From Microbacterium immunditiarum (lineage in GTDB: Bacteria; Actinomycetota; Actinomycetes; Actinomycetales; Microbacteriaceae): DNA of 64,000 bases. The position numbers were made by a program, and so were the translations under genes. This document shows positions 18,358 to 29,695 of this stretch, one piece after another; position 1 is the stretch's first letter; each line of letters begins with the position of its first letter. The notes under the pieces were generated by a model, which was not told the DNA's origin, searched no databases, and saw nothing but the letters and a program-made list of their open reading frames with translations. The DNA lies in the NCBI RefSeq assembly GCF_013409785.1, contig NZ_JACCBV010000001.1:2542001-2606000 (forward strand), written 5' to 3'.

Positions 18358-18402
18358 CGTGCGAGACGGGGGCGGCCATCGGCTGCCCCGTTGCGCACGT
18401 GC
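18355..18402 (+). terminator. Long hairpin at the tRNA-Leu 3' end
   Basis: GCACGTGCGAGACGGGG pairs with CCCCGTTGCGCACGTGC (15 of 17 pairs). It starts within the final bases of the tRNA, so it may terminate the transcript or compete with acceptor-stem folding. There is no T-tract. Confidence 0.6.
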
Positions 18403-18563
18403 GGAAGTCGGGCTCGGGAAGGGCTCACTTGTGGGTGGGCCCACGCGGCCGGAGGCTCCGCGCGGCGCGAAGCGACGCGTGGAGGGGCCGTGGGGACGAC
18501 TCCCACCACCGGCACTCCTCACGACGGATGCGTCGGTCGAGGCATCCGTCGTCTGTCGTCGCG
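18358..18563. other. Structured spacer with a second tRNA-Leu 3' end
   Basis: No gene is seen. After the hairpin comes a GC-rich stretch with further self-complementary parts (GTGGGCCCAC near 18440; CCACGCG with CGCGTGG). At 18497-18515 there is an exact 19-bp copy of the tRNA-Leu 3' end. Only the T-stem/acceptor end is copied; the 5' half of a tRNA is absent. Confidence 0.6.
18497..18515 (+). repeat. 19-bp direct repeat of the tRNA-Leu 3' end (att-like)
   Basis: CGACTCCCACCACCGGCAC is identical to 18340-18358. Such a copy downstream of a tRNA is what integrases leave at the distal end of an element, but only about 140 bp lie between the copies and no integrase gene is present. Confidence 0.7.
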
Positions 18564-18953
18564 CTACGCGCCGAAGTACTGGTGTCCGAGCGCCTTGCTC
18601 TTGAGCGCCTCGAACTCGCCCTGGGTGATGGTTCCCGCGTCGAGGAGCGCCTTGGCCTGCGCGATGTCTTCGGTCGGACTCGCGGATGCCGCGGGCCGGT
18701 AGTCGTCCGTTTCGGGAACGACTCCGCCGCGTGCGGCCGCCGAGCGCTCCGCCAGGCCCTTGCCACGCGCGATCAGGTACACGAGCGCCGTCAGGAAGGG
18801 CAGGAAGACGAGGAAGATGATCCACACCGCCTTCCACCACCCGTTGAGCTTCGTGTCACGGAAGAGGTCGGTGATGATGAGGATCACCACGTAGATGTAG
18901 GCGACGAAGTAGAACGCCCACAGCAGGTACCAGAAGAAGTCCCAGAAGAACAT
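18564..18953 (-). CDS. PLDc_N and SHOCT-domain membrane protein
   Basis: A 129-residue protein with two transmembrane helices in the phospholipase D N-terminal (PLDc_N) arrangement: helix one within FYFVAYIYVVILIITDLFRD and helix two within KAVWIIFLVFLPFLTALVYL followed by IARGKG. The tail carries a SHOCT motif (EDIAQAKALLDAGTITQGEFEALKSKAL, here 28 residues described by position 94-121). The helices would anchor it; the function is unknown. A TAGAGT -10 box about 33 nt upstream and GAGAGGG before ATG give a normal led mRNA. Confidence 0.82.
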   Translation of the reverse strand: MFFWDFFWYLLWAFYFVAYIYVVILIITDLFRDTKLNGWWKAVWIIFLVFLPFLTALVYLIARGKGLAERSAAARGGVVPETDDYRPAASASPTEDIAQAKALLDAGTITQGEFEALKSKALGHQYFGA

Positions 18954-18985
18954 GTCCCACCCTCTCGACAGACGTGGCCGCGTTC

Positions 18986-18991
18986 ACTCTA
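18986..18991 (-). promoter_or_regulatory. -10 box TAGAGT of the PLDc_N/SHOCT gene
   Basis: This is a led promoter, about 33 nt before ATG, with a Shine-Dalgarno sequence between. Confidence 0.4.
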
Positions 18992-19031
18992 GCGAGCGCG
19001 GCCACTGTCCGGGAGAGGGCTGTAGAACGCC

Positions 19032-20480
19032 CTACTCGCGGGACTTGTAGATCGGCGCTGCGCCGTGCACGGCGTCGCCGATCTTGTGGACGCGGATGTC
19101 GTTGGTCGTGCCGATGATGCCGGGGGGCGACCCCGAGATCACGACGACCTTGTCACCCACCTTCGCGAGGTCGTTGCCGAGGAAGTAATCGTCGACCTGG
19201 ATGAACATGCGGTCGGTGTGCGGCACGTGCTCGACGAGCGCCGACTCGATGCCCCACGTCAGCGCCATGCGACGGCGGATCGCCGGCTCGGGCGTGAACG
19301 CCATCATCGGGATGCGCGGACGCAGGCGCGACATGCGGCGAGCGGTGTCACCGGACTCCGTGAAGATGCATACGAACTCCGCCTCGACGAACTCGGCGAC
19401 CTCCATCGCGGCGAGCGTGATGGCGCCGCCCTGCGTGCGGGGCTTCGTGTTGAGCGGCAGGATGCGCTCGAGGCCGTGCTCCTCGGTCGACTCGATGATG
19501 CGGCCCATCGTCTCGACGGTCACGACCGGATACTCGCCGACGCTCGTCTCACCCGACAGCATGACCGCGTCTGCGCCGTCGAGGACGGCGTTGGCGACAT
19601 CGGATGCCTCGGCCCGCGTCGGCACGGGCGAGTGCGTCATCGACTCGAGCATCTGCGTCGCCACGATGACGGGCTTGGCCATGCGGCGACACAGCTCGAC
19701 CGCGCGCTTCTGCACGATCGGCACCGCCTCGAGCGGCAGCTCGACGGCCAGATCGCCGCGCGCCACCATGATTCCGTCGAACGCGTCGATGATCTCCTCG
19801 AGGTTGTCGACGGCCTGGGGCTTCTCGATCTTCGCGATGACCGGGATGCGGCGCCCCTCCTCGGCCATGATGACGTGCACGCGCTGCACGTCCTTCGCGT
19901 CGCGCACGAACGACAGGGCGATGAGGTCCGCGCCGATCTGGAGCGCCCAGCGCAGGTCGGCCTCGTCCTTCTCGGACAGCGCCGGCACGTTCACGGCCAC
20001 GCCGGGCAGGTTGATGCCCTTGTTGTTCGAGACGGTCCCGCCGACCACGACCTCGGTCGTGACGACCGTGCCGTCCGTCTCGAGCACCTTGACGCGTACC
20101 TTGCCGTCGTCGATCAGCAGGAAGTCGCCCGGCCGCACATCGGCAGGAAGGCCCTTGAACGTCGTGGAGACGAGCTCCTTGGTGCCGGGGACGTCTTCGA
20201 TCGTGATCTTGAAGATGTCGCCCTCGGCGAGCTCGTGCGGGCCGTCGGCGAACTTGCCGAGCCGGATCTTCGGCCCCTGCAGGTCGACGAGCACCGCGAC
20301 GGGCCGCTGCGCGTCCTCGGCCGCCTTGCGCACATTGGCGAAGTTGTTCTCGTGCACGGTGTAATCCCCGTGACTGAGGTTCATGCGAGCCACGTCGACT
20401 CCGGCGTCGATGATGGCGCGAACCATCTCGTACGTCGAAGTCGCCGGGCCCAGGGTTGCGACGATCTTGGCGCGTCTCAT
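19032..20480 (-). CDS. pyk: Pyruvate kinase
   Basis: Converts phosphoenolpyruvate and ADP to pyruvate and ATP in glycolysis. The 482-residue protein begins MRRAKIVATLGPAT and shows ARMNLSHGDY (substrate Arg), the catalytic region VIAKIEKPQAVDNLEEII, the metal site DGIMVARGDLAVELP, and KPVIVATQMLESM. The C-terminal domain ends in the allosteric-site region. The single copy in the window is complete. It follows gltD on the same strand after 50 bp and may have its own promoter, which I could not place. Confidence 0.97.
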   Translation of the reverse strand: MRRAKIVATLGPATSTYEMVRAIIDAGVDVARMNLSHGDYTVHENNFANVRKAAEDAQRPVAVLVDLQGPKIRLGKFADGPHELAEGDIFKITIEDVPGTKELVSTTFKGLPADVRPGDFLLIDDGKVRVKVLETDGTVVTTEVVVGGTVSNNKGINLPGVAVNVPALSEKDEADLRWALQIGADLIALSFVRDAKDVQRVHVIMAEEGRRIPVIAKIEKPQAVDNLEEIIDAFDGIMVARGDLAVELPLEAVPIVQKRAVELCRRMAKPVIVATQMLESMTHSPVPTRAEASDVANAVLDGADAVMLSGETSVGEYPVVTVETMGRIIESTEEHGLERILPLNTKPRTQGGAITLAAMEVAEFVEAEFVCIFTESGDTARRMSRLRPRIPMMAFTPEPAIRRRMALTWGIESALVEHVPHTDRMFIQVDDYFLGNDLAKVGDKVVVISGSPPGIIGTTNDIRVHKIGDAVHGAAPIYKSRE

Positions 20481-20530
20481 CCGTGTGTTAGCTCCGGGTT
20501 GTATTCAAGGTCTGAACAGACGCAGCAAGC

Positions 20531-21997
20531 CTACGCGGGCTGCAGTCCGATGGCGACATCGCGCGGGCGCACCGGCGCCGGAAGCGCCGTGACGCCCATG
20601 AGGTGTTCGTCGACGCGCGCGGCGGCCGCGCGCCCCTCCGCGATCGCCCACACGATGAGCGACTGGCCGCGGCCGGCGTCGCCCGCGACGAAGACGCCGG
20701 GCGTCGAGGTCTGGAAGACGTCGTCTCGCTCGACGTTGCCGCGGTCGGTGAACGCCGTGCCGAGCTGGTCCTCGAGCGCCGTGCGCTCCGGGCCGGTGAA
20801 GCCCATGGCGATGAGCACGAGGTCGGCGGGGATATCGCGCTCGGTGCCGGCCTTGGGCACGCGGCGGCCGTCGACGAACTCGGTCTCGGCGACGCGCAGC
20901 GCCCGCACCTCGCCCGCGCCGTTCGCGAGGAACTCGACCGTCGACGCGAGGTACTCGCGCTGACCGCCTTCCTCGTGCGCGGACTGCACCTCGAAGATCG
21001 TCGGCGTCATGGGCCACGGCTGGTGCTCGGGGCGCTCACCCGGAGGACGACGTCCGATCGCGAGGTTCGTCACGCTCAGCGCGCCCTGGCGGTGCGCCGT
21101 GCCGATGCAGTCCGCGCCCGTGTCGCCGCCGCCGATCACGACGACGTGCTTGCCCTCGGCCGTGATCTGGTTCGGGACGGAGTCGCCCGCGATCGCGCGG
21201 TTCGACTCGATGAGGTACTCCATCGCGTAGTGGACGCCCGCGTAGTCCCGGCCCGGGATCGGCAGATCGCGCGGCACGGTCGCGCCCGTCGCGATCACGA
21301 CGGCGTCGTAGCGCGCGCGGAGGTCCTTCCACGAGATGTCCTTGCCGATCTCGACGCCGGCGCGGAACCGCGTGCCCTCGTCGCGCATCTGGCGCAGGCG
21401 CGCCTCGATGTGGCGCTTCTCCATCTTGAAGTCCGGGATGCCGTAGCGCAGGAGACCTCCGATGCGGTCGTCGCGCTCGAACACCGCGACCGTGTGCCCG
21501 GCGCGCGTGAGCTGCTGCGCGGCGGCGAGCCCCGCGGGGCCGGAGCCGACCACGGCGACCGTCTTGCCGGTGAGCCGCCCGGGCGGCTCGGGCTCGATCC
21601 ATCCGCTCGAGAACGCCTCGTCGGCGATCGACACCTCGACCTGCTTGATCGTGACGGCGGGCTGGTTGATGCCGAGCACGCACGAGGCCTCGCACGGCGC
21701 GGGGCACAGCCGCCCCGTGAACTCGGGGAAGTTGTTGGTCGCATGCAGGCGCTCGCTCGCCGCGCGGCCCTCTCCCCGCCACGTGAGGTCGTTCCACTCG
21801 GGGATCAGGTTCCCGAGTGGGCAGCCCTTGTGGCAGAACGGGATGCCGCAGTCCATGCAGCGGCCCGCCTGACGGCGGAGCACCGCCGAGTCGCCCGGCT
21901 CGTAGACCTCTTTCCAGTCGAGGATGCGCACCGGAACGGGCCGCCGCGGCGGCAGCTCGCGTTCGGTGACCTTGAGAAAGCCCTTCGGGTCAGCCAC
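20531..21997 (-). CDS. gltD: Glutamate synthase small subunit
   Basis: The 488-residue subunit takes electrons from NADPH through FAD and iron-sulfur clusters to the large subunit. The N-terminal cysteine groups are [16 protein letters not shown] and [16 protein letters not shown] binding is [17 protein letters not shown], the NADPH site is [17 protein letters not shown], and the C-terminal [18 protein letters not shown] closes the FAD site. It begins eight bases before the gltB stop, so the two subunits are made together. Confidence 0.97.
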   Translation of the reverse strand: MADPKGFLKVTERELPPRRPVPVRILDWKEVYEPGDSAVLRRQAGRCMDCGIPFCHKGCPLGNLIPEWNDLTWRGEGRAASERLHATNNFPEFTGRLCPAPCEASCVLGINQPAVTIKQVEVSIADEAFSSGWIEPEPPGRLTGKTVAVVGSGPAGLAAAQQLTRAGHTVAVFERDDRIGGLLRYGIPDFKMEKRHIEARLRQMRDEGTRFRAGVEIGKDISWKDLRARYDAVVIATGATVPRDLPIPGRDYAGVHYAMEYLIESNRAIAGDSVPNQITAEGKHVVVIGGGDTGADCIGTAHRQGALSVTNLAIGRRPPGERPEHQPWPMTPTIFEVQSAHEEGGQREYLASTVEFLANGAGEVRALRVAETEFVDGRRVPKAGTERDIPADLVLIAMGFTGPERTALEDQLGTAFTDRGNVERDDVFQTSTPGVFVAGDAGRGQSLIVWAIAEGRAAAARVDEHLMGVTALPAPVRPRDVAIGLQPA

Positions 21998-24900
21998 CCG
22001 TCACCTCCAGGATGCGGCTCCAGACGACGTCGCCGTCGGGGTCCAGCCCCTCGGCGACCGCCTCCTGGCGGGTCTGCAGCACGGCCGCGTAGTCGCGCGG
22101 AGTCACGAGCACGAAGTTCGCGAGCTCCTCGTCGAAGTCGTCGAGGAGTTCCCGTGCCAGGGTCGAATCCGTCTCGGCGACGTGCTGCTCGAGCAGGTCG
22201 CGCAGGATCGCCGCGTCGCCCGAGCCGAGCTCGCCGAGTGAGAGCTCGCCGGCGGCGATCGCCTCGCGGTTCACGAGCCGTTCGTCGAGCCGGTACACGT
22301 AGGCCGTGCCGCCGGACATGCCGGCCCCGAGGTTGCGGCCGGTCGGGCCGAGGATCACGGCGAGCCCGCCCGTCATGTACTCGAGCGCGTGGTCGCCGAC
22401 GCCCTCGACGACGGCGGTCGCACCCGAGTTGCGCACGAGGAACCGCTCCCCCACCACTCCGCGGAGGAACATCGTGCCCTGCGTCGCGCCGTAGCCGATG
22501 ACGTTGCCTGCGATCACGTTCTTCGACGCGTCGAAAGTGGCACCTCGCGGCGGTCGGATCACGATCTGACCGCCCGACAGGCCCTTTCCGACGTAGTCGT
22601 TCGAGTCGCCTTCGAGGCGCAGCGTGATGCCGGCCGGCATGAACGCACCGAACGACTGCCCCGCGGACCCCGTCAGGTTCACCACGATCGAGCCCGACGG
22701 AAGGCCGTTCTCGCCGCGCGCCCGCGTCACGTGATGACCGAGGAGCGTGCCGACTGCGCGCTCCGTGTTGCGGATCGGGAGCGAGACCTCGATGTGCCCG
22801 CCCTGCGCGATGACGTCGCGCGCCCGCTCGATGATCTGCACGTCGAAGTGCTTGTCGAGCTCGTGCTCCTGCGGGCGCGCGTTGCGGCGCGGCTCGTCGG
22901 GGCCGAACAGCGGCCCTTCGAGCACCGGCGAGAGGTCGAGGCCGCTCGCCTTCCAGTGCTCGATCGCGCCGTCGACGTCGAGGAGCTCGCTGTGGCCGAC
23001 CGCCTCGTCTAGCGAACGGAAGCCCAGCTGCGCGAGGTACTCCCGCACCTCCTGCGCGATGAACTCCATGAAGTTGACGACGAACTCGGGTTTGCCGGTG
23101 AACCGCGACCGCAGAACCGGATTCTGCGTCGCGACGCCGACCGGGCACGTGTCGAGGTGGCATACGCGCATCATGACGCAGCCCGACACGACGAGCGGGG
23201 CCGTCGCGAACCCGAACTCCTCGGCGCCCAGGAGCGCGCCGATGATGACGTCGCGACCGGTCTTGAGCTGTCCGTCGACCTGGACGACGACGCGGTCGCG
23301 CATGCCGTTGAGCATGAGCGTCTGCTGCGTCTCGGCGAGACCGAGCTCCCACGGCGTGCCGGCGTGCTTGAGCGAGTTGAGCGGGCTCGCGCCCGTTCCG
23401 CCGTCGTGTCCGGAGATGAGGATCACGTCGGCGAGCGCCTTCGCGGTGCCTGCGGCGACGGCGCCGATGCCCGACTGGCTCACGAGCTTCACGTGCACGC
23501 GGGCGCCGGGATTGGCGCGCTTCAGGTCGAAGATGAGCTGCTTGAGGTCTTCGATCGAATAGATGTCGTGGTGCGGGGGCGGCGAGATGAGGCCGACGCC
23601 CGCGGTGCCACCGCGCGTGCGCGCGATCCACGGATACACCTTGGCGGGAGGCAGCTGCCCGCCCTCACCGGGCTTCGCGCCCTGCGCGAGTTTGATCTGG
23701 ATGTCGTCGGCTTCGGTGAGGTACAGGCTCGTGACGCCGAAGCGCCCGGAGGCCACCTGCTTGATCGCGCTCCGGCGAGCCGGGTCCAGGAGCCGCTCGA
23801 CGTCTTCGCCGCCCTCGCCCGTGTTCGACCGGCCGCCGATGCGATTCATCGCGATGGCGAGCGTCTCATGCGCCTCCTTCGAGATCGAGCCGTAACTCAT
23901 CGCACCGGTCGAGAACCGCTTGACGATCGACTCCACGGGCTCGACCTCGTCGATCGGCACGGGCGTGCGGCCGTCGGTTCGCAGCCGGAACAGGCCGCGC
24001 AGGGTCTTGACCTCCTGTGCCTGGTCGTCGACGAGCTTCGTGTACTCGCGGAAGATGTCGTACCGGCGCGTGCGCGTCGAGTGCTGCAGGCGGAAGACCG
24101 TGTCGGGGTTGAACAGGTGCGGCGATCCGTCGCGACGCCACTGGTACTCGCCGCCGGTCCACAGCCGCTCGTGCGCGCGCACCGCGGCGTCTTCCGGGTA
24201 CGCGTACGCGTGCCGGGCCGCGTTCTCGGCCGCGATGACGTCCAGGTCGATGCCGCCGAGCTTCGACTCGGTCCCGGTGAAGAACGTGTCGATGAGCTCC
24301 TGCGAGAGGCCGACGGCTTCAAAGACCTGTGCGCCCGCGTAGGACGACACGGTCGAGATGCCCATCTTCGACATGATCTTCAGCACGCCCTTGCCGAGCG
24401 CGTAGATGAGGTTGCGCACGGCCTTCTCGGGCGTGATTCCCGTGATGAAGCCCGAGCGCACGAGGTACTCGACGGTCTCCATCGCGAGATACGGGTTGAC
24501 GGCGGATGCCCCGTACCCGATCAGCGTCGCGACGTGGTGCACCTCGCGCACGTCGCCGGCCTCGACCACGAGGCCCACCTTCATGCGCGTCTCTTTGCGG
24601 ATGAGGTGGTGATGCACCGCCGACAGCATGAGCAGCGACGGGATCGGTGCGAGGTCCTTGTTCGAGTCGCGGTCGCTCAGGACGATGAGCTCCGCGCCGT
24701 CCTCGATCGCCTGGTCGACCTCCGTGCACATCTGCTCGAGGCGCCTCTTCATGCCCTTCGCGCCTGCCTCGACGCGGTACAGGCCCCGGATCGTGACCGA
24801 CGTGCGGCCCGGGAGCGCCGTGTCGATGTGCTGGATCTTGGCGAGCTCGTCGTTGTCGATGACCGGGAAGTCGAGGACGACCTGGCGCGCGTGGTCGGGT

Positions 24901-26594
24901 CCCCACGACAGGAGGTTGCGCTCAGGGCCAAGCCCCGAGCCGAGCGACGTCACCACCTCTTCGCGGATCGAGTCGAGCGGCGGGTTCGTCACCTGCGCGA
25001 ACTGCTGCGTGAAGTAGTCGAACAGCAGGCGCGGGCGATCGCTCAGCACCGCGACCGGCGTGTCGCTGCCCATCGCGCCGAGCGGCTCCGCGCCCGTCTG
25101 CCCCATGGGCGTCAGCAGGATGCGCACCTCTTCCTCGGTGTAGCCGAAGGTGCGCTGACGGCGGGTGATCGACGCGATCGGGTGCACGATGTGCTCGCGA
25201 TCCGGCAGGTCGGCGAGTCGCACGCTGCCCTTGTCGAGCCATTCCTGCCACGGATGCATCGTCGCCAGCTCGCGCTTGATCTCGTCGTCCTCGATGACGC
25301 GCCGCTGCGCGGTGTCGACGAGGAACATGCGGCCGGGACGCAGGCGCCCCCGGCGCTTGATGCGCGAGGGCTCGAAGTCGAGCACGCCGGTCTCGCTGCC
25401 GATGACGACCAGTCCGTCCGTCGTCTCGGTCCAGCGGCCGGGACGCAGGCCGTTGCGGTCGAGTGTCGCGCCGACGAGGGTGCCGTCCGTGAAGATGAGC
25501 GCCGCCGGACCGTCCCACGGCTCCATCTGCATCGAGTGGTACTCGTAGAACGCGCGAAGCTCCGGGCTGACGTCGGCCTGCTTCTCGTAGGCCTCGGGCA
25601 CCATCATCATCATCGCGTGCGGCAGCGAGCGCCCCGTGAGGGTCAGCAGCTCGAGCACCTCGTCGAACGACGCGGAGTCACTCGCACCGGGGGTGCAGAT
25701 CGGCAGCAGCGGGCGGACATCGCCGAGGAGCTGCGACTCGAGCTGCGACTGCCGAGCCCGCATCCAGTTCCGGTTGCCGTTGACCGTGTTGATCTCGCCG
25801 TTGTGCGCGAGCATCCGCAGCGGCTGAGCGAGCGGCCAGGACGGGAAGGTGTTCGTCGAGTAGCGGGAGTGGACGACGGCGAGCTCGGACGCGAACCGCT
25901 CATCCTGCAGGTCGGGATAGAACGGCTCGAGCTGAAGCGTCGTGACCATGCCCTTGTAGCCGAGCGTGCGAGACGAGAGCGATACGAAATACGCCCCCGA
26001 CTCGGTGCGTGCGCGCGAGCGGAGGCGATACGTGAGTCGATCCAGGTCGATCCCCGACATGGCCGGCGCGCCACCGATTGCGGGGCGCGAGAGGAAGAGC
26101 TGCTCGAAAGCGGGACGTGCCTCGTACGCGAGCTTTCCGAGGTGGGCCTCGTCGGTGGGCACCTCGCGCCAGCCGAGCACCGTGAGACCCTCGGAGGCGG
26201 CGAGCCGCTCGATCTTCTCCTTCTGCGCGTTGCGCTCGTCCTCGTCGCGCGGCACGAAGATCATGCCGGCGGCGTACTCCCCGACGGGCGGAAGCTCGAA
26301 GTCGACGACGGCGCGGAGGAAGGCATCCGGCATCTGCGTCAGAATGCCCGCGCCGTCACCCGTGCCCGCGTCGGATCCGATCGCTCCGCGGTGCTCGAGG
26401 TTGCGCAGGGCCGTCAGCGCGAGGTCGACGATGTCGTGCCCGGCCTCGCCGCGCAGCGTCGCGACCATCGCGAGGCCGCACGCGTCCTTCTCGAAGGCGG
26501 GGTTGTACATGCCCTGCTTCGGTGGGAGCGCGCCGCCCACCGCCGGGGCGCGCTCGCCGCCGCGGCTCACGTCGACACGAGGGCTCGAAGCCAT
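21990..26594 (-). CDS. gltB: Glutamate synthase large subunit
   Basis: With GltD this makes two glutamates from glutamine and 2-oxoglutarate. The 1534-residue precursor has a short propeptide ending before Cys39 ([10 protein letters not shown]), the Ntn amidotransferase nucleophile. The central and FMN-binding domains follow, with the 3Fe-4S cysteines in [17 protein letters not shown] and the GltB C-terminal beta-helix ([14 protein letters not shown]). I chose ATG at 26594; a TTG ten codons upstream is possible. It follows lgt after about 70 bp. Confidence 0.96.
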   Translation of the reverse strand: MASSPRVDVSRGGERAPAVGGALPPKQGMYNPAFEKDACGLAMVATLRGEAGHDIVDLALTALRNLEHRGAIGSDAGTGDGAGILTQMPDAFLRAVVDFELPPVGEYAAGMIFVPRDEDERNAQKEKIERLAASEGLTVLGWREVPTDEAHLGKLAYEARPAFEQLFLSRPAIGGAPAMSGIDLDRLTYRLRSRARTESGAYFVSLSSRTLGYKGMVTTLQLEPFYPDLQDERFASELAVVHSRYSTNTFPSWPLAQPLRMLAHNGEINTVNGNRNWMRARQSQLESQLLGDVRPLLPICTPGASDSASFDEVLELLTLTGRSLPHAMMMMVPEAYEKQADVSPELRAFYEYHSMQMEPWDGPAALIFTDGTLVGATLDRNGLRPGRWTETTDGLVVIGSETGVLDFEPSRIKRRGRLRPGRMFLVDTAQRRVIEDDEIKRELATMHPWQEWLDKGSVRLADLPDREHIVHPIASITRRQRTFGYTEEEVRILLTPMGQTGAEPLGAMGSDTPVAVLSDRPRLLFDYFTQQFAQVTNPPLDSIREEVVTSLGSGLGPERNLLSWGPDHARQVVLDFPVIDNDELAKIQHIDTALPGRTSVTIRGLYRVEAGAKGMKRRLEQMCTEVDQAIEDGAELIVLSDRDSNKDLAPIPSLLMLSAVHHHLIRKETRMKVGLVVEAGDVREVHHVATLIGYGASAVNPYLAMETVEYLVRSGFITGITPEKAVRNLIYALGKGVLKIMSKMGISTVSSYAGAQVFEAVGLSQELIDTFFTGTESKLGGIDLDVIAAENAARHAYAYPEDAAVRAHERLWTGGEYQWRRDGSPHLFNPDTVFRLQHSTRTRRYDIFREYTKLVDDQAQEVKTLRGLFRLRTDGRTPVPIDEVEPVESIVKRFSTGAMSYGSISKEAHETLAIAMNRIGGRSNTGEGGEDVERLLDPARRSAIKQVASGRFGVTSLYLTEADDIQIKLAQGAKPGEGGQLPPAKVYPWIARTRGGTAGVGLISPPPHHDIYSIEDLKQLIFDLKRANPGARVHVKLVSQSGIGAVAAGTAKALADVILISGHDGGTGASPLNSLKHAGTPWELGLAETQQTLMLNGMRDRVVVQVDGQLKTGRDVIIGALLGAEEFGFATAPLVVSGCVMMRVCHLDTCPVGVATQNPVLRSRFTGKPEFVVNFMEFIAQEVREYLAQLGFRSLDEAVGHSELLDVDGAIEHWKASGLDLSPVLEGPLFGPDEPRRNARPQEHELDKHFDVQIIERARDVIAQGGHIEVSLPIRNTERAVGTLLGHHVTRARGENGLPSGSIVVNLTGSAGQSFGAFMPAGITLRLEGDSNDYVGKGLSGGQIVIRPPRGATFDASKNVIAGNVIGYGATQGTMFLRGVVGERFLVRNSGATAVVEGVGDHALEYMTGGLAVILGPTGRNLGAGMSGGTAYVYRLDERLVNREAIAAGELSLGELGSGDAAILRDLLEQHVAETDSTLARELLDDFDEELANFVLVTPRDYAAVLQTRQEAVAEGLDPDGDVVWSRILEVTGG

Positions 26595-26663
26595 ACGCGT
26601 ACCGTCCTCACAGTTGATCGTCAAAGGTGGGACGCCGTCGGCCCAATTGCTGCCGGAGCAGCT

Positions 26664-27638
26664 CTACTTGCTGGCGGGTGCGCTTGTGGCTGTGCCCTCT
26701 GGAACGCCGTCTGCCGGGGGTTCGCTGGTGTCGACGTACTCCTGAGTGTCCTGCGATTGTACAGCGCCCTCGGGCGTCCACTCGCGACCGGGCACATAGG
26801 GCGACGGCTCGAACCCGGGGTGCCGCCTCTTCTGTACGAAGAAGATGGCGAGGCCGAGCAGCACGCCGATGATCGCGGCCCACACGTTGGTACGCAGGCC
26901 GAGGATGATCTCGCTGGGATCGATGCGGATCGACTCCCACACGACGCGGCCCGCGCTGTACCAGACGAGGTACAGGCCGAACAGGCGCCCCCACTGCAGG
27001 CGGAATCGGCGACCGGCCCACAGCAGCACGACCACGCCGAGCCCGTTCCAGATCACCTCGTAGAGGAAGGTCGGGTGGAACAGCGTGCCCTCGGCCAGTC
27101 CGGGCGGGAACGCGGGGTTGTCCGAGGCGATCTCGAGGCCCCACGGCAGGTCGGTCGGCAGGCCGAACAGTTCGTGGTTGAACCAATTGCCGAAGCGGCC
27201 GATCGCCTGCGCCAGCAGGAGGCCGGGCGCGAGGGCGTCGGCGAAGGACGTGAAGCGGATGCCCGTCCAGCGGCACCCGAGCCAGGCGCCGATCGCGCCG
27301 CCGATGAGCGATCCGTAGATCGCGATGCCGCCCTCCCAGATGTACAGGGCGGACAGGGGGTTCCTTCCCTCGCCGAAGTAGAAGTCCCAATGCGTGACGA
27401 CGTGGTAGATGCGCGCGACGATGATCGCGAGCGGCACCGCGAGCAGCGCGATGTCGATGACCACCCACGGCTCGGCCCCGCGCTTCGTGAGGCGCCAGTT
27501 GGTCAGGAGCACCGCGACGATGATGCCGAGGATGATGCACAGCGCGTAGAAGTGGATGCGGAGCGGACCGACGTCGAAATAGCTGACCGGAGGACTCGGG
27601 ATGCTGGCGAACGCGGTCTGCGCGGCGGCATGGATCAT
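26664..27638 (-). CDS. lgt: Prolipoprotein diacylglyceryl transferase
   Basis: Lgt attaches diacylglycerol to the lipobox Cys of prelipoproteins in the membrane. The 324-residue protein has about seven transmembrane segments, the N-terminal FDVGPLRIHFYAL motif and the Lgt signature QAIGRFGNWFNHELFG, with the key Arg and His residues. The C-terminal 45 residues are a hydrophilic, acidic tail without domain, common in actinobacterial Lgt. In this lineage lgt normally follows trpA, as here. Confidence 0.95.
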   Translation of the reverse strand: MIHAAAQTAFASIPSPPVSYFDVGPLRIHFYALCIILGIIVAVLLTNWRLTKRGAEPWVVIDIALLAVPLAIIVARIYHVVTHWDFYFGEGRNPLSALYIWEGGIAIYGSLIGGAIGAWLGCRWTGIRFTSFADALAPGLLLAQAIGRFGNWFNHELFGLPTDLPWGLEIASDNPAFPPGLAEGTLFHPTFLYEVIWNGLGVVVLLWAGRRFRLQWGRLFGLYLVWYSAGRVVWESIRIDPSEIILGLRTNVWAAIIGVLLGLAIFFVQKRRHPGFEPSPYVPGREWTPEGAVQSQDTQEYVDTSEPPADGVPEGTATSAPASK

Positions 27639-27692
27639 GGAGAGATCGTCCTTGCTGAGGGGGCTCGCCGGTGGTGGGCCGGCGTGGAGAGT

Positions 27693-28490
27693 CTACTTGG
27701 CGGTGCCGAGGGCCGTTCCCGCGGCGAGTGCTCGCGCGGTTTCCGCGAGGCCGTCGAGCCCGCGCTCGCCCAGCGCCCGCACGAGCGCCGTGCCGACGAT
27801 GGCGCCGTCGGCGTACTCGAGGACGCCCGCGACGTGTTCGGCGTTCGAGATGCCGATGCCCACGCACGCGTGCTGGGCGCCGTGCTCGCGCAGACGCGCC
27901 ACCAGCGTGCGTGCGGCCGCGTCGAGCTGCTCTCGTTCACCGGTGATGCCCATCGTCGACACGGTGTACACGAAGCCCGTCGAGTTCTCGACGATGAGCT
28001 CGAGGCGTTCGTCGGTCGACGTGGGGGCAGCGAGGAACACGCGGTCGAGTCCGGTGCGCTTCGAGGCCGCGATCCACTCCCCCGCCGCTTCCGGCGTGAT
28101 GTCGGGCGTGATGAGGCCCGCTCCGCCAGCGGCGGCCAGATCGTCGGCGTAGCGGTCCACGCCGTACTGCACGATCGGGTTCCAATACGACATGACGAGC
28201 ACGGGGATGTCGATCCGCCGGCTGATGTCGCGCACGGCTGTGAAGGTGTCGCGCAGGCGGAATCCCGCCGCGAGAGCCGCCTGCGTGGCCTCCTGGATGA
28301 CGGGGCCGTCCATGACCGGATCGGAATACGGCGGACCGAGCTCGAGGATGTCGGCGCCGTTCTCGGCGAGCGTGACAGCGGCTTCGATGCTCGTCGCGAG
28401 GTCGGGGAACCCGATGGGCAGGTACCCGACGAAGGCTCCTCTGCCCGCGGCGCGGGCGCTGTCGATGGCGGCGGCGACGCGAGAGGTCAC
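27693..28490 (-). CDS. trpA: Tryptophan synthase alpha chain
   Basis: Cleaves indole-3-glycerol phosphate to indole, which is channelled to TrpB. The 265-residue TIM barrel has [10 protein letters not shown], the catalytic Glu in [18 protein letters not shown] with the Asp in the same motif, and [16 protein letters not shown] phosphate loop (here [15 protein letters not shown]). GTG at 28490 overlaps the trpB stop (GTGA). Confidence 0.96.
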   Translation of the reverse strand: MTSRVAAAIDSARAAGRGAFVGYLPIGFPDLATSIEAAVTLAENGADILELGPPYSDPVMDGPVIQEATQAALAAGFRLRDTFTAVRDISRRIDIPVLVMSYWNPIVQYGVDRYADDLAAAGGAGLITPDITPEAAGEWIAASKRTGLDRVFLAAPTSTDERLELIVENSTGFVYTVSTMGITGEREQLDAAARTLVARLREHGAQHACVGIGISNAEHVAGVLEYADGAIVGTALVRALGERGLDGLAETARALAAGTALGTAK

Positions 28491-29695
28491 GGCGCGGTCT
28501 CCTCGTCGTACAGGCCGAACCAGCGTGCGGCGGTGTCCATGTCCTTGTCGCCTCGGCCCGAGAGGCACACCGCGAGCAGGGCGTCGGGCCCCAGCTCCCG
28601 CCCGATCCGCATCGCTCCGGCCAGCGCGTGCGCGGACTCGATCGCCGGGATGATGCCCTCGGTCTCGGAGAGCAGGCGCAGGGCGTCCATGGCCTCGGCG
28701 TCCGTCGCAGGGATGTACTGGGCGCGGCCGATCGCGGCGAGCCACGCGTGCTCGGGCCCGACACCCGGGTAGTCGAGGCCGGCCGAGATCGAGTGGGACT
28801 CGATCGTCTGGCCATCCTCGTCCTGCAGCACGAACGTGCGCGCCCCGTGAAGCACGCCCGGACGCCCGCGCTCGATCGAGGCGGCGTGCCGATCGGTGTC
28901 GACGCCGTCGCCGGCCGCCTCGACGCCGTACAGCCGCACGCCTTCGTCGTCGAGGAACGCGTCGAACATGCCGATGGCGTTGGAGCCTCCCCCGACGCAC
29001 GCGAGCACGGCGTCGGGAAGGCGTCCGACCTCGTCAAGGAGCTGGGCGCGGGCCTCTTCGCCGATGATCTTCTGGAAGTCGCGCACCATGGCGGGGAACG
29101 GATGCGGCCCCGCCGCTGTCCCGAAGATGTAGTTGGTCGTCTCGACGCTCGCGACCCAGTCGCGGTACGCCTCGTTGATGGCGTCCTTGAGCGTGCGCGA
29201 TCCGGTGCGGACCGGCACGACCTCGGCGCCCAGGAGGCGCATCCGCGCGACGTTGAGCGCCTGGCGCTGCGTGTCGACCTCGCCCATGTAGATCGTGCAG
29301 TCGAAGCCGAACAGCGCCGCGGCGGTCGCCGTCGCGACACCGTGCTGCCCGGCGCCCGTCTCGGCGATCACGCGCGTCTTGCCGAGCCGCTTCGTGAGCA
29401 GCGCCTGGCCGATCACGTTGTTGATCTTGTGCGACCCGGTGTGGTTCAGGTCCTCGCGCTTGAGGAAGACGCGCGCGCCGCCCGCGTACTCGGCGAAGCG
29501 GGACACCTCGGTGATGGGCGACGGGCGCCCCGCATACGAGTGCAGCAGCCGCCGCAGCTCGGCCTGGAAGGCAGGGTCCGCGATCGCCTCCTCGTAGACG
29601 ACGGTCAGCTCGTCGATCGCCGCGATGAGCGACTCGGGCATGTAGCGTCCGCCGAAGTCGCCGAAGAACGGTCCGGTCTGTGCGCGCAGGCTCAC
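28487..29695 (-). CDS. trpB: Tryptophan synthase beta chain
   Basis: Joins indole and serine to make tryptophan. The 402-residue PLP enzyme shows the PLP lysine in [14 protein letters not shown], the [14 protein letters not shown] loop, and the phosphate-binding [13 protein letters not shown]. The N-terminal [12 protein letters not shown] is typical of TrpB1. Its GTG overlaps the trpC stop. Confidence 0.97.
   Translation of the reverse strand: MSLRAQTGPFFGDFGGRYMPESLIAAIDELTVVYEEAIADPAFQAELRRLLHSYAGRPSPITEVSRFAEYAGGARVFLKREDLNHTGSHKINNVIGQALLTKRLGKTRVIAETGAGQHGVATATAAALFGFDCTIYMGEVDTQRQALNVARMRLLGAEVVPVRTGSRTLKDAINEAYRDWVASVETTNYIFGTAAGPHPFPAMVRDFQKIIGEEARAQLLDEVGRLPDAVLACVGGGSNAIGMFDAFLDDEGVRLYGVEAAGDGVDTDRHAASIERGRPGVLHGARTFVLQDEDGQTIESHSISAGLDYPGVGPEHAWLAAIGRAQYIPATDAEAMDALRLLSETEGIIPAIESAHALAGAMRIGRELGPDALLAVCLSGRGDKDMDTAARWFGLYDEETAP

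Noticed and set aside
18421..18517. Second tRNA gene
   Set aside because: Only the T-stem/acceptor end is present; no D-arm, anticodon arm or 5' acceptor strand fits.
26595..26624. TTG start of gltB ten codons upstream
   Set aside because: ATG at 26594 gives a propeptide length close to relatives, and there is no ribosome binding site in front of the TTG.
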